Shown here piece after piece: positions 1-10,744 of a stretch of DNA of 64,000 nucleotides. The stretch is from positions 199,689,112-199,753,111 of the forward strand of contig OX465281.1 of NCBI GenBank assembly GCA_949987705.1, written 5' to 3'. Position numbers and translations under genes: made by a program. Under the pieces are notes generated by a model. It had not been told where the DNA came from. It saw only the letters and a list, made by a program, of their open reading frames with translations, and did no database searches. Position 1 is the first letter of the stretch. Each line of letters starts with the position of its first letter. Origin of the DNA: Thereva unica (taxonomy: Eukaryota > Arthropoda > Insecta > Diptera > Therevidae).

Positions 1-234
1 CTAAGACTAGCCGGCCACGTAATCAGGATGAATGATAACCGTATCCCAAAACGGCTTATGGTGGCCGAAATTCCAGGAAGCAGACCAGTAGGTAGACCCA
101 GGAGAAGATGGATGGACTCTGTGACGGCTGACGCAGAGACAATGCTGAACATTCGGAACTGGAGAACTGCTGCAAGGAACCGTCAGACTTGGAGAAATGC
201 CCTAGAGGAGGCCAAGGCTCGATTTGAGCTGTAG
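1..234 (+). CDS. LINE reverse transcriptase, C-terminal fragment
   Basis: The frame is open from the first base and ends at the TAG at 232-234. It gives about 77 residues with the GRPRRRWMDSV signature seen at the C terminus of many insect non-LTR polymerases (RTE-like and related clades), followed by a W-rich stretch (NWRTAARNRQTWRN). The upstream endonuclease and RT domains lie outside the window. The stop is followed at once by a GGAT repeat tail, as in LINEs that end in a short tandem repeat rather than poly(A). The clade is inferred from this motif only. Confidence 0.75.
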   Translation, partial: LRLAGHVIRMNDNRIPKRLMVAEIPGSRPVGRPRRRWMDSVTADAETMLNIRNWRTAARNRQTWRNALEEAKARFEL

Positions 235-238
235 CGCC

Positions 239-268
239 ATTGGATGGATGGATGGATAGATGGATATT
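239..268 (+). repeat. GGAT-repeat tail of the LINE
   Basis: About seven units of GGAT, with one GATA variant, start a few bases after the LINE stop codon. This fits the 3' terminus of the retrotransposon. The next 150 bp show no gene. Confidence 0.65.
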
Positions 269-420
269 AAATAAATAACACAAAATCATATGATGCATTC
301 CCCTCATAGAATGGTCACGTGTTTTTCTTTCAAGCGAATCTACAAAGAATCTTGCCATAGGACACGAAAGCACATGTAAAAATTAACAAAAAAAACGATC
401 CTCCAAATTTGCTGGTATAT

Positions 421-914
421 GGCCATTCATACACGAGGGAGCATGGTTCCGGAGCAAAAGCTTTTTTTGGGAAAGGGAGGCGTGCGGATATGAAATATGT
501 GGAGAGTTTCGTGCTCCGGTGGAGACTTTTGTGCTCCTGCTTTCTACCTGCGAACACGGAAAGCACGCACTCACACAAATAAGAATAAATACGTTGCCAT
601 GGAGTTAAAAATAATAAACTTCCAAACTGTCAACAATTAAAACTGAAAAAATATGCTACCGCTGCAGCTGCAGCTGAAATCACCAACGCACTACTATTTT
701 TATCCATTATGACCCATTATCTAATTATTAATTATTAGTAATGAACTGATTTAACTGCCCGACCAGAGTCAAAATATTTGACATCTCACTAATACAAACA
801 ATCATCGCGTAGCAACACAAAAGCTGCTTCCTTTGCTACTGCTCCGTGTATTTTCAGGAAACTTGGAGCAAAGCTTTTGGTTCCGGAACCATGATCCCTC
901 GTGTACGAATGGCC
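421..914. mobile_element. MITE with about 44-bp terminal inverted repeats
   Basis: GGCCATTCATACACGAGGG at 421 and its near-complement ending at 914 open and close a 494-bp segment. The inverted match runs about 44 bp with a few mismatches and includes the GGTTCCGGA core. No coding potential fits inside. Flanks read TATAT and TATAA, so no clear target duplication can be set and the superfamily is unassigned. The 915-1197 stretch that follows is AT-rich and holds nothing I recognise. Confidence 0.65.
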
Positions 915-1197
915 TATAAGTTACGGTTGGAGCACTTAACTAAATCACAAATATTATGCCTGCCTATCCACAGTTAATTCAGTAATTTATAATGAAAGTC
1001 ACTAAATTCACCACCTAATTTTTGCTTTCCCTGTTCATTTTCTTTTTTTCGAAAAAAATCCAACACTATTTATTTTGCTGAGCGCCGCCCGACTAGACCC
1101 TTTTTTCTTAGCGTCTTATTATTTTTCACGACAAGAAAACCGATCCGCCACCTTTGACTTTCGAGACCCGACTCCCCAGAAGCCACGCATCTCGTCC

Positions 1198-1728
1198 AAA
1201 ACCTTTTTTCCCCCTGAACACAGGGTCTCGCACAAAATCCGCGGTTATACCGAGCAATCTTTCCATTTCCATTGACTTCTTTGGTCTAACTTTTGTTGCC
1301 CAAAAGGGAGAATCAAGAATAATCATAATGGAATGAAGGAATGAATTACTCATTTTCCTGTCCCACGCATACCAAACAACCTAAGTGAAGCGCGTCTTTT
1401 CTGGAAAAGGGCCAGATGCCGTGCTCCCATTGGTCAACGGGTATGACGCCGTTCGAGGCGTCCATGGGGAAGGTGTTGCGTGGGCAATAAAAAATTGGAT
1501 AAGAATTATTTAAAGACGAGCCCAATAAGGGGAAATAGATGGGATTACAGGGTGTAAACGAGGGATTCTTTAAGGTTCGTCGGGGCTATGTCCATTGCCT
1601 AGCAATGATAAATTGCGACAATTAATAACGAATTTTTCCGAGCGCTTCTGGGACAGGGCTTATTTATTTAGTTTATGGAGGGGTGTACTGAACGGAGATT
1701 TGATCCCTCGGGCATGCCGACCGTTACA
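1198..1728 (+). repeat. Solo LTR, 3' part (TGTAAC...CCGACCGTTACA family)
   Basis: This stretch aligns over hundreds of bases with 12610-13096 and 29110-29586. Shared landmarks, in order, are a GGGTCTCGCA-like block, GAATAATCATAATGGAATGA, GTTGCGTGGGCAATAA, an AGCAATG block, and the terminus ATGCCGACCGTTACA. The 3' terminus at 1728 is clear. The 5' end could not be found: no TGTAAC start with a matching 4-mer is visible upstream, so the copy is truncated or rearranged. Confidence 0.7.
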
Positions 1729-3185
1729 GTGTTTTTATTTTATTTTATAGTAATTCCTCTTCACTGTCGCTTTCAAAATCAGGATGAACGTTTCTTTTGC
1801 CTTCTTTTACATAATCTTTTAAATTTTTATAAAATTCATGGTACTCTTCATCTATATATTGAAGCAGTGAAAGGAGATCATCTTTCTTATTTTTATTAAT
1901 TGCAATTGGTTCATCGTAGCATCTTGGAATTTCCGAAATTTTCACACAGTTTATTCCTCTTTTGGTTATTAAAAGCGTTTTAAATTCTTCATCCTCATCA
2001 AGAGAATTTTTGTATAGAATTTTACCATAGCTCTTAGTATAGCGCAACCATTTAACTTGATTCCAACTAAATGGATTGCAATCAATATCCTTTTTACGAA
2101 AAGTAAATTTGGTTCTTGCCATTAGTCCAAAGTTTAGAAACTTTTCTTGGATCATGTCAACCACATGGAATTTTCTTTTTTCACCAACAGACCGAATAAA
2201 TTGCGACCAATCACGTGGGTGGTGTATTTTCATATTAGTTTTTTTCTTCTTTTTTTCAATTAAGGCGTGATCAGTATCACACTGTGCGTATGACCTGGTT
2301 CCAAAAACTTATGATCAATTATTTCTACATTTGTAGATGTCTGTAAAAAGATCGAGAACATTGTGGCGATATAAGAATGTTCAAAAATGCATGAAGCTAT
2401 TTCATTACCACCTCGATTTGCAATTGCTTCATGCCACATAAAACATGAAGGATTATTGGTATCACTATCGTGGATTGTTAAATTAAAGGTCCAAAGTGGA
2501 CGTTTGTAAAAAAATTCCGATGTTTTAAGGAAAGGTGTTGGAAGGCATTGCTGAAGATCAAATGTAAACATTTTATTTGAAGATGACACCTTAGAGACTT
2601 CTTTGCCTTTTCGTTTTTCTTCATATGCCAGATCTGCCTGTATATGATGACGTTCCTGTTCCGAAATTAATTTGCACTTTTTTGTTTCATCACTTTCATT
2701 AGCAATTTTCATTTTAAACAAATCGCATTTATTGCAATTGTCCAATTTAGGTTTCCGAAATTTTATGCCCATTCCTAAAAAAATTATAATCAAAATTGAG
2801 CTGATACTCCATAATGAAAAAATACAGAAATAAAAAATACTACAAAATTTAAAATATTTCCTCTTAGAGAGAATTAAACATAAATCTCAATAAAATAACC
2901 TCTGAAAATTTCCGAATATTTTGATAACGATATTGGATTAGGAAACTTTCCACAATATAGACTGTGCATTTTTGAAAGAGTCAAATGTGATTCGAAATAT
3001 AACTGGGATGTGTGCCTGCGGGAGTAATGACTCTCATAAGCCGGAAATGATAGTATATGCCCCTTTACTTCAGCAATTTTGTCTTTAGTTATTTTGTGCG
3101 AAGGAATAGTTTTTCCTCTATTATCAGAAAACTGCTCTGTTTCATTTGACTTTAATTTTTTTTGAGCAACTGATTTTATGAAATT

Positions 3186-3914
3186 GGGGCTTATTCTCCA
3201 ATTCGTTTCACGTGAAAAAAAACTTCACCTGCATTTCACTTCATGTTACTGAGTGATTCACATGATTCGCAAGAAAAGTTTCACCTGGAACAAGTGGAAC
3301 TGAAACTGTCAATCGTTATAAAAATGAACTTCAATCGTTGACATGTGGAGAATTGTGGTTGAGCAGTAGTAATAGTGATAATGATAGCAGTGATGACTTG
3401 GAAATAATATCCTAACGACGCGACGTCGCCAAATAAGAGACAAAACATTTACAGTTCATATAACTCATACGAATAGCAGTTTACCTTCTGCCATTCGGTA
3501 TATTTCCTAGTGCGCACTGTAATCTCTTTCCATATTTCCGCGTATCGCTCTTTGGCTATAAAATGTTCGGAATACTTCTGCCCTTTTGCTACATGTTTGT
3601 GCTTTTTCATTTCACCCAAAAGAACATCAACCTGTTTCCTCCTCGTAATTTTTCTGTATACAAAAACAATAATTATCGGAAAATTGAAAATTTGAGTAAA
3701 TAATTTTATAAATACGAAATACTCAATTCTTTGCTGCCATTTCGTACATAACTGCCGAAATACAACTTGGTCTTAATAGGGTCTTCCACTTGGAAAAATT
3801 AGGTGAAACCCTTAATTACTTCACAACGAAAGTATTCACCTCAGGCGATTGCCAGAATAGTACTTTTGGAATGTGAACAATTTTTCACGTGAAACGAATT
3901 GGAGAATAAGCCCC
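3186..3914. mobile_element. MITE inserted in a transposase exon, ATT duplication
   Basis: The 729-bp segment opens GGGGCTTATTCTCC and closes with its complement. The inverted match is about 35 bp and includes CGTTTCACGTGAAA. It is flanked by ATT at 3183-3185 and 3915-3917. Ignoring the insert and one ATT restores the host frame, which reads without a stop into ETDNFIKSVAQ. That independently proves the boundaries. No ORF inside is convincing. Confidence 0.8.
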
Positions 3915-4364
3915 ATTATCAGTTTCACCAAGTATATATCGAAAGCACTGGCATACACCAATTTTCGATCCATTAACGTCTAGATGATAACGGTATGTAT
4001 ATTTTCGGCTTTTTGATTTAAATTGTTCCGCCATAATTCGTTTCGCTGGTTGAATTTCAATCAAACCTGCGATAAATATTACGTGTCGTTTGCATTCTCC
4101 CAGAGACCAATAGACATCGAAAACATTTTGTTGTTGTTCATAACTCAATTTGTTGCTGCATTTATTACGACAGGTGTCTAATGGAATACATTTTCGTTCA
4201 TTGACGACCTTATTTGTACTTGTTTTATATACCAGACCGGAATTTCATAAGTATGTGTTTTTTTAATTTTCCTATTTTGCACAATCTTCTAATTCATTAT
4301 CAGTTTCAAGTACGTATTTTATTTCAATTTCTTATTTAATTTTTATATGCAATATAAAGGTATA

Positions 4365-4542
4365 TTTACACTTAATACATGTATCAGGATTTGTATGAGA
4401 TACAAGTCAAATAAACATATCGCGCGACAGAAACTCATACAACTGCTCATAGATTGACCGTGTACTTGATGTGTAAAAATTTACTTATACAAATCTTGAA
4501 ACTAATTCTGTACAAATCGCGATACATGTATCTAAGTGTAAA
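4365..4542. mobile_element. Short palindromic MITE
   Basis: TTTACACTTAATACATGTATC at the left end and GATACATGTATCTAAGTGTAAA at the right end are inverted copies with one gap. A second inner pair (ATTTGTATGAG / CTTATACAAAT) extends the palindrome. It lies in the first intron of the broken transposase gene. No target duplication is certain. Confidence 0.5.
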
Positions 4543-4699
4543 CCTAATTTAATATTTAAGTTAAAGATTACTTGAATTATTTTCATCTCGCTGTAAAACC
4601 TCCATATCATTTTGAACGTTAACAATACTTGCTTTTGCCGACAACAATTGTTCTTTAGCTAAATTCACCATTAACTTTCCACGAGAACTCATTATGCAA

Positions 4700-5046
4700 A
4701 TTATTGTTAAGTAATTAAATTTAAAATAAAATAAATTTTTAATATTTATTTAATTTCAAAACTAACTGTCCTCATCAACACCACTTGCTAAAGTAACTTA
4801 TATGAAAACAAGCACTCTTATTGTCAACGAATAAACCACTTAAATAAATATAAGTTCAGCAATTATCCAACGGAAATTTGGAATAACAACTTATTTGAGC
4901 AAAATATCTTAAAGAAAAAATGTTTGGGCAATGAAACATTGATTTTGATTTTTGAAAAACAACTTATTATCACTTAAATTTTACACTTTTAATTTATATT
5001 TTTCGAAAAAACACTTAATATCATTTAAGTGATTATATTAATAGCT
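4700..5046. other. AT-rich stretch, no gene seen
   Basis: This stretch is AT-rich with scattered ACAACTTAT and CACTTAA motifs that recur near 10795-10860 beyond the next element. It may be the interrupted target of that element. No coding frame is supported. Confidence 0.4.
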
Positions 5047-5405
5047 CAGGCAACGAATGCTCGAAAAAAGGTATAGAGGGAAATGCTTGGAACACAATTT
5101 TTGACTTCGCAACTTTGTTTGGACTAGTTAGGAGGTGAACATATCAAAAGTCCCCGCCCCTAGCCCTTGAGCTTGGGGAAAGAGGGGGGTTTAAAGGACC
5201 CATTTTTCGGGTTTTCGCTTATATCTGGAAAACTATGCGTCCTAGCGACATGACCACTATAAACAAAATGAAAGCTGATTAAATTTTCTATAAGTTTGGC
5301 TCAGTCAAGTTTTTCGATATCTTGTATAGTTTTCAAGATATCTGCTCTTGAAAGTCTGTAATTTTCAAAAAAAAAAAAATTTGCGCTTTTTTACCGGATG
5401 ACTCT
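5047..5405 (+). repeat. Left terminal inverted repeat
   Basis: This runs from CAGGCAACGA to ACCGGATGACTCT and is the inverted partner of 10394-10744. It carries an extra 8-bp block (about 5058-5065) absent from the right arm, plus a few substitutions. A run of A residues near 5370 differs in length between arms. Confidence 0.85.
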
Positions 5406-5456
5406 ATAAGCCATTGGGATAGTTTTATAAATCACAACCATTAAATGAAAACGAAG

Positions 5457-5462
5457 TTTATT
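5457..5462 (-). terminator. Polyadenylation signal of the nuclease gene
   Basis: AATAAA on the minus strand, about 50 bp after the stop codon of the 1,472-residue ORF and just inside the left inverted repeat, is well placed for 3' end formation. Confidence 0.5.
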
Positions 5463-5514
5463 GAAATAGGAAAGTGAATTAACATAAAACATTACAACAG
5501 TAGGCACCATTGAG

Positions 5515-8500
5515 TCAATTTCTTGCGATCTTGGGGTGGGAAGGACCTTCATCCTCGTCTTCGTTTTCATCTTCTTTTTCTCCAATCTCTTCTCCATCGG
5601 ACCCCTGTAGAGAAACGTTCAGAGGATCCTCCTGGTCTTCTTCATCTTCGGAGTCAACTTGAATGACCCCATTCAGGCACTTCCCCTGGAAATTTTGGCA
5701 TGCTGAGGAACATTTGAGGCTTCCTTTTTTGCAGCCACACTTCGCGCTGGCACAGTCTTTCTTACATCGGCAGAAAATCACTTTCAGGATATCCTCCGGT
5801 GCAGCTGCTAACTCACTGTGCACTGGGACCAGACAGTTGTTCTCAATCTTCCACCCATACATCTGAGGAGGCAGATTATTTCCCAGCCATAGCTGAACTT
5901 GATGGAATGTTCGGAGGGAATGCTGTTTTACTGCTCCTTCGGTTGGAGGAAGGCTAGAGATATCAGGCTTGATGGTGGCCACCGATTTCAAGAATGACTT
6001 GTACCTGTAAGCATTGAGAGAGACCTCTTTTGTTGGAGCCCCATACCACCTCAAGATACAGGTTTCACCTGCCTTTTGTACTTGGGTGGTTGTGGAGGAA
6101 GGGTCTGAAAAGACTGCTGCTGCTTTCTGGACCGCTGGAGATTTCAGATACAACTTCGCAAATGCGACCTTGCTTTTTTGAAATGCAGAAGATGTTGTGT
6201 CGCATCCAGTAAAGGCGTGCAAAAATAGCGCGTCTTTGAAACCTTGTTGCTGAAGCTCTTGAGATGAGAAGAATGAATCTCTTATCTTCCCACGTCCAGG
6301 CTTGATGAAAATAATGTCCTTATGCGCATCAGCCTTAGCCATTAAGAGGACTATGAGGTCGACATCTTCACCAACAATGCCGACAGGTGTTGTTTCCGAC
6401 ATTTCCACAGCTACATCTACGATCAGAATGTCCGCATCACTTTCTGCTTGAAGGGTCCTGATCCCATTGTCCTCAAGCTTCACCTTAAGAATGTTGATGA
6501 GCCTGCTTTTGTTGAACCTGTTCGTCAGAAAATCTTCTTGTTTGGCGTTTATCTCGGTGTCTTCGGTAAAATGGATGTCAACAGACTTGCTAAGTCGATA
6601 GCGCCTTTGATGCTCTGCTACTTTCGTGCTTGAGGTTGATGAGGAATAGCCGTCAAAGACTACAGTACATCTCCTTCCGTGGTAGTTCTTTGTGATAAAG
6701 TCGATGTAGCTCTCACAGATTGTCGATATCTTGACACCTCTTCTCCAAATTACTTTATGGAGGAGGAGCCCTCCGTCAAATACGATGTCTAGCTGTGCGA
6801 CACTTACATCCTTGGTGGTAGTGTTGAATAGTTTGTACAGCGCTGACTTAGTCGATTTCCTCATCCCACTCTCATTGAATAGAGCTAATGGGAACGGGGC
6901 TAGTTCGTATTTCATGTACAGCTTTAAATCTTCGTCTGTTTTTTTGCTGATGGATATACGTCGGAATAGCAAGAATGGGTCCACAGGAATCTTTTCGCCG
7001 TTGATTTTGATCGATGAGCTCACTGTCGAAAGGGGTAGAGCTCGATTTTTTCGAGCCAATTTGATGTTAGCAAATGTCGAATGGACCATTTTAGCCATTG
7101 CTCGCTTACCAACTGCAACAGCATTGTAGCAGGTGATCGTTGTATCCCCAACAATTCCTGTCGCGATAGACATGATGTCACTGGTCTCTGGGAAGGGGGG
7201 AAATTTATCAAACCAATCGGTGAGCTTAGCGATGTCAGCTGCTTCCTTGTTTTGGCGGGCTTGTCCGAAATCTGCATGCTGCTCACTGGTGGAAAATAGA
7301 ACTCCACCAAACTCTTCTAAAGAGGTGCAGATATCATGAGTTGCACTCATCCCTACCACCCATTTGCTGAGAGTGCTGTTTGTGACTCCCCTACCACGAG
7401 TCATGCCACCTTGGCTGGAAAAAGAACGCATTAAGGTGGTCTCAATTGTCATATCCGACCAGACTCCGGCCCAAAATCGGTCTGATCGGCGCATCGTGAA
7501 GTAGCTGTCGTTAACAAATTTGTGGTATTCTTCGGGTGATAGTTTTTCGTTTAGCTTCTCCATGTCTTGTATGTAGAGGTGACAAGACTTTGCATATGGG
7601 AAGTGTCCCGCTGCATGGAAGTACGGAATCATGCGTCTCACACATTCAAGGTGGGTATTGAAGTTCCCGGATCTCTCTGCATGTATATATTCCTTCATGA
7701 GGCTTACCATTTTGAAGTACTGTACCCACAACTGTGCGGTAGGTCCTTTGCTGCTCAGTAGCTCCATGGCGGCTCCAAATTTCTCAGACAGCGCTTTGAG
7801 GTGAGTGTTTTGGTTTGATGCAAGTAGAGAGGGAGGCTCATTCATAAAACCCATCGTAATGTTTTTGATGCAATCCATTTCATCTTCAGTCAACTGGACG
7901 CCTTTCAAAATTACTTTAGCCAGTGAACCTGTTGCAAGCAGGTGGCCTCTTACTGCCCTCGCAAAAGCATGGCCTTGCAACATTTTTTCCACAGACAGAG
8001 GGGCATATATTGTGCTCAAAAGCTCTTTTAGGCCACTTCCAGACATGAGATATCCTATGGCCCCCAAGTAGGACATTAGCAGGTGAAAGCCACCCAAGCG
8101 AATGACGGATTTTGATAGTAATGAACCAGCAGGAGCACCTGCGACTATCTCTCTTGCCTTCCAGTAAAGCGGCTGGTCGAACGTTACTATCACCGACTTT
8201 TGTGTGAGGACATCTCCACATAATTTTTCTGCGTATTGTAGCGCTGTATATATCGTATCGTAGCTGGATGGAGGAGCGTTTATGAAGGGAAGCGTTATAA
8301 CTCTTGTCTTTTCGCTGAATTGTCCTGTGGTTATAGACTGCATGTATCCTTTCCACCCGGGCAGTTGCAAACCTTGTTGTTTAGCAATGTACCACAGGAT
8401 TTCATGGGGATCAGGATGAGTAGGTTCATCTGGGATCATCAATTCTTGCACAATGACGGACTGTAACCCCACTTCCTTGACCGGTAGTGTTTTAAGTGGA

Positions 8501-9933
8501 ATAATTCCGAGTTTTCCAGTCTCCAGGGATGTAGGTATCTTGGTAAGTCTAGCGAAGCCTCGTCCTGAACGCTCCATATAAGTGGCAGGTGTGATACACT
8601 TGATTCCTCCCATGGCATGGAAAGAGTTGACTCCGTCTATGGTACATGCATTAAAGTCAGCGTTGTCAAACACGAATTGACAAAATGAATTCGGCTTGAC
8701 ACTTGGTTGAGCATTTAGAAGAGCAGACATTTCCAACCTTTGTGCTACTTGGTATGATGCGCAAACCCCCATGTTCGCTAAAAGGTCAATTAATCGTCTT
8801 GAGCCGTATTTCCTGTGGAGGAAAAGCGAAAGGCCACTCAATACTGGAGAAATAAAAGTACGGGGTCTGATTACTGAGGTTATGGCATGGGCGACCGTAA
8901 TACACTTTCTCTTGGTTTCTTGGATTCTCTTCGTTTTGCTCATCATCAAGCTTTCGAGAAAAAAGAGTAAGGATTCTGGGAGATCTTCTGCATCTTTAAA
9001 GAAGTTATCGGTTGGGGGGTATTCCTTGTGATTGCAAACTTTACTCTGAATGTCATGCCTAATGATTTCGGCGGCTTTTTGCACAATCCTGAGTCTTTCG
9101 TCACTTCCCTTGTTTTTTCTTTCTTCATACCAAGCATCGCGTAGGATTTGTTTGCCGGTATCCATAAAACACAGCACTGGAACATCGAATCTGTTAGAAC
9201 CTTCAGAAACTATCAAGCGAGACCCATACTTGGCTTGAAGTTGAGCTTTTATAGTTTTCCATACAGGTTTCTCCCCAGTAGTTGAATGGAGAATTTCAGT
9301 TTGTGAGAACTGGCAGTCAGTACTATTATCAATGTAGGCATAAATATCATCCATAGCTCTTGCTACGTACTCGGATGAGGAACTTCCTGATTTATCATGA
9401 GCATATAAGGGCTTGATGAATTTCAACCGACAATCATTGTGATAAACTCCCTTTTCTGCAACGAGGTCATTAACACTGGCAAGGCGGAGGATCACTTCTT
9501 CACCCCAAATATCATTCCTTACAGTGGCTGCAGATATACATACTTTATGGAAATCAAGAGTGCGGACTAGATGTACCTTCCTTCTTTTGTCTTGAATTTT
9601 CTTAGTTTCATGTTGAATGAACTCTCCACAAATGAAACAATTGTTCTTGAAATTGAACTTGGGTAATGCAGATCGTAAAACCGATGTTTTAGGCTGAGCA
9701 GATGTTGATGCTTCTTGTTTCTTGAAAGCCGCGATCGACTGGGTCCTCGTGTAATTTTTTCTACACAACGTGTGGACGAAAAGTGAAGTTATATTGGCTA
9801 GTTGGCTAATTTTGCCGTCACCCCTCTCATTACTGGCTTTTTTAAGGGAAACTATCCCTTTTTCACTCACTTTAGAGACATTTGGACTCGATGCAGTCAC
9901 TTCCTCATCGCAAACAAAACACTTGCTGCTCAT
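5515..9933 (-). CDS. 1,472-aa mobile-element protein with FEN1/XPG-like nuclease domain
   Basis: This intact single-exon ORF starts at an ATG (MSSKCFVCDEE). Two zinc modules open it: C5-x2-C8...H54-x2-C57 and C99-x2-C102...H165-x2-C168. A conserved block near residue 450 reads FDNADFNACTIDGVNSFH. Residues about 1045-1330 carry the acid pattern of the FEN1/XPG fold in order: D1053 (VFDGGLL), D1094 (VVFDGY), E1164 with D1166 and D1168 (AESDADILIV), E1189/D1190/D1192 (GEDVDLIVLL) and D1245 (TGCDTTSS). A cysteine-rich repeat follows at 1387-1421 (CRCKKDC, CGCKKGSLKC), then an acidic tail. The nuclease reading is mine, from motif order; homologues are usually named uncharacterized. It is presumably the mobilising protein of its element. 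The neighbouring sequence has no other gene. Confidence 0.8.
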   Translation of the reverse strand: MSSKCFVCDEEVTASSPNVSKVSEKGIVSLKKASNERGDGKISQLANITSLFVHTLCRKNYTRTQSIAAFKKQEASTSAQPKTSVLRSALPKFNFKNNCFICGEFIQHETKKIQDKRRKVHLVRTLDFHKVCISAATVRNDIWGEEVILRLASVNDLVAEKGVYHNDCRLKFIKPLYAHDKSGSSSSEYVARAMDDIYAYIDNSTDCQFSQTEILHSTTGEKPVWKTIKAQLQAKYGSRLIVSEGSNRFDVPVLCFMDTGKQILRDAWYEERKNKGSDERLRIVQKAAEIIRHDIQSKVCNHKEYPPTDNFFKDAEDLPESLLFFLESLMMSKTKRIQETKRKCITVAHAITSVIRPRTFISPVLSGLSLFLHRKYGSRRLIDLLANMGVCASYQVAQRLEMSALLNAQPSVKPNSFCQFVFDNADFNACTIDGVNSFHAMGGIKCITPATYMERSGRGFARLTKIPTSLETGKLGIIPLKTLPVKEVGLQSVIVQELMIPDEPTHPDPHEILWYIAKQQGLQLPGWKGYMQSITTGQFSEKTRVITLPFINAPPSSYDTIYTALQYAEKLCGDVLTQKSVIVTFDQPLYWKAREIVAGAPAGSLLSKSVIRLGGFHLLMSYLGAIGYLMSGSGLKELLSTIYAPLSVEKMLQGHAFARAVRGHLLATGSLAKVILKGVQLTEDEMDCIKNITMGFMNEPPSLLASNQNTHLKALSEKFGAAMELLSSKGPTAQLWVQYFKMVSLMKEYIHAERSGNFNTHLECVRRMIPYFHAAGHFPYAKSCHLYIQDMEKLNEKLSPEEYHKFVNDSYFTMRRSDRFWAGVWSDMTIETTLMRSFSSQGGMTRGRGVTNSTLSKWVVGMSATHDICTSLEEFGGVLFSTSEQHADFGQARQNKEAADIAKLTDWFDKFPPFPETSDIMSIATGIVGDTTITCYNAVAVGKRAMAKMVHSTFANIKLARKNRALPLSTVSSSIKINGEKIPVDPFLLFRRISISKKTDEDLKLYMKYELAPFPLALFNESGMRKSTKSALYKLFNTTTKDVSVAQLDIVFDGGLLLHKVIWRRGVKISTICESYIDFITKNYHGRRCTVVFDGYSSSTSSTKVAEHQRRYRLSKSVDIHFTEDTEINAKQEDFLTNRFNKSRLINILKVKLEDNGIRTLQAESDADILIVDVAVEMSETTPVGIVGEDVDLIVLLMAKADAHKDIIFIKPGRGKIRDSFFSSQELQQQGFKDALFLHAFTGCDTTSSAFQKSKVAFAKLYLKSPAVQKAAAVFSDPSSTTTQVQKAGETCILRWYGAPTKEVSLNAYRYKSFLKSVATIKPDISSLPPTEGAVKQHSLRTFHQVQLWLGNNLPPQMYGWKIENNCLVPVHSELAAAPEDILKVIFCRCKKDCASAKCGCKKGSLKCSSACQNFQGKCLNGVIQVDSEDEEDQEDPLNVSLQGSDGEEIGEKEDENEDEDEGPSHPKIARN

Positions 9934-10393
9934 CTTGACGACACAAGACTCACGATATCGTTAAATGTGACACCAAAAAATCTCACTGGAACTAACAAAA
10001 CAAAACACTAAGTAAAGTTTTTTGAACGGGTGTAAATCCAAGGGTCTGGTGTAGAAGTTTTCGTAAAACTAAAGGAAACAATTGGGTAATAACACACTTG
10101 AAAAGTTTGACGACAAACAAAGAGCCGTCTATATTCCTTTTTTAATTATTATACTTGAGTTAACGTAACGCTTATAGTGCCGTAAAGCACAGAGAACTGT
10201 TTCAACAGTCATAAAAAATGTTTTTAGAAGAACGGTAAGTAGTAAAAAATAAATAATGTACAGCTCTTCAAAAAACCTTTACTTACCCAATTGCTTTAAC
10301 ATTTGAAGGAAAATAGATAAAATAGTAAAGTATTATATATTTTTGAAGGGACACAACCCTTTTGACGGAATTACTTTTTAGGTTCATCGTTGA

Positions 10394-10744
10394 AGAGTCA
10401 TCCGGTAAAAAAGAGCAAAATTTTTTTTTTTTTCGAAAATTACAGACTTTCAAGAGCAGATATCTCGAAAAATATACAAGATATCGAAAAACTTGACTGA
10501 GCCAAACTTATAGAAAATTTAATCAGCTTTCATTTTGTTTATAGTGGTCATGTCGCTAGGACGCATAGTTTTCCAGATATAAGCGAAAAACCGAAAAATG
10601 GGTCCTTTAAACCCCCCTCTTTCCCCAAGCTCAAGGGCTAGGGGCGGGGACTTTTGATATGTTCACCTCCTAACTAGTCCAAACAAAGTTGCGAAGTCAA
10701 AAATTGTGTTCCAAGCATTTCCCTCTATACCTTTTCGTTGCCTG
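10394..10744 (-). repeat. Right terminal inverted repeat
   Basis: This is the inverted copy of 5047-5405, from AGAGTCATCCGGT to TCGTTGCCTG. It lies upstream of the ORF, so it would contain or abut the promoter. The 9934-10393 stretch between it and the start codon is non-coding leader with no other feature seen. Confidence 0.85.

Larger units (their letters stand above)
1745..4693 (-). pseudogene. Spliced DNA-transposon gene, unclassified DDE-like family, broken
   Basis: At least four coding blocks lie in order on the minus strand. 4693-4571 begins MSSRGKLMVNLAKEQ. 4205-3885 contains the YHLDVNGSKIGVCQCF block. 3182-2900 has the PAYESHYSRRHTS block. 2793-1745 has CNKCDLF, TFDLQQCLPTPF, LTIHDSD, MWHEAIANRGGNEIASC and EPGHTH. 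The order and motifs match a multi-copy family usually annotated 'uncharacterized' in insects; in my judgement these are transposases, with acidic residues in TFDLQQ, TIHDSD and after GHTH. A MITE splits the second block at codon level, a frameshift lies near 2255 just after GHTH, and another MITE lies in the first intron. The product is not functional. Confidence 0.6.
5047..10744 (-). mobile_element. Long-TIR element encoding a FEN/XPG-like nuclease protein (Academ-like candidate)
   Basis: A 5.7-kb unit is bounded by inverted repeats of about 350 bp that begin CAGGCAACGA and are about 97% alike by eye. It holds a single long intronless ORF on the minus strand. Close arm similarity and an intact ORF argue for recent movement. 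The flanking triplets are GCT (left) and GCC (right), so a 3-bp target duplication with one mismatch is possible but not shown. As I recall, the Academ superfamily is reported to carry XPG-type nucleases and make 3-4-bp duplications; that is the best known candidate, and assignment is inference. Confidence 0.7.
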
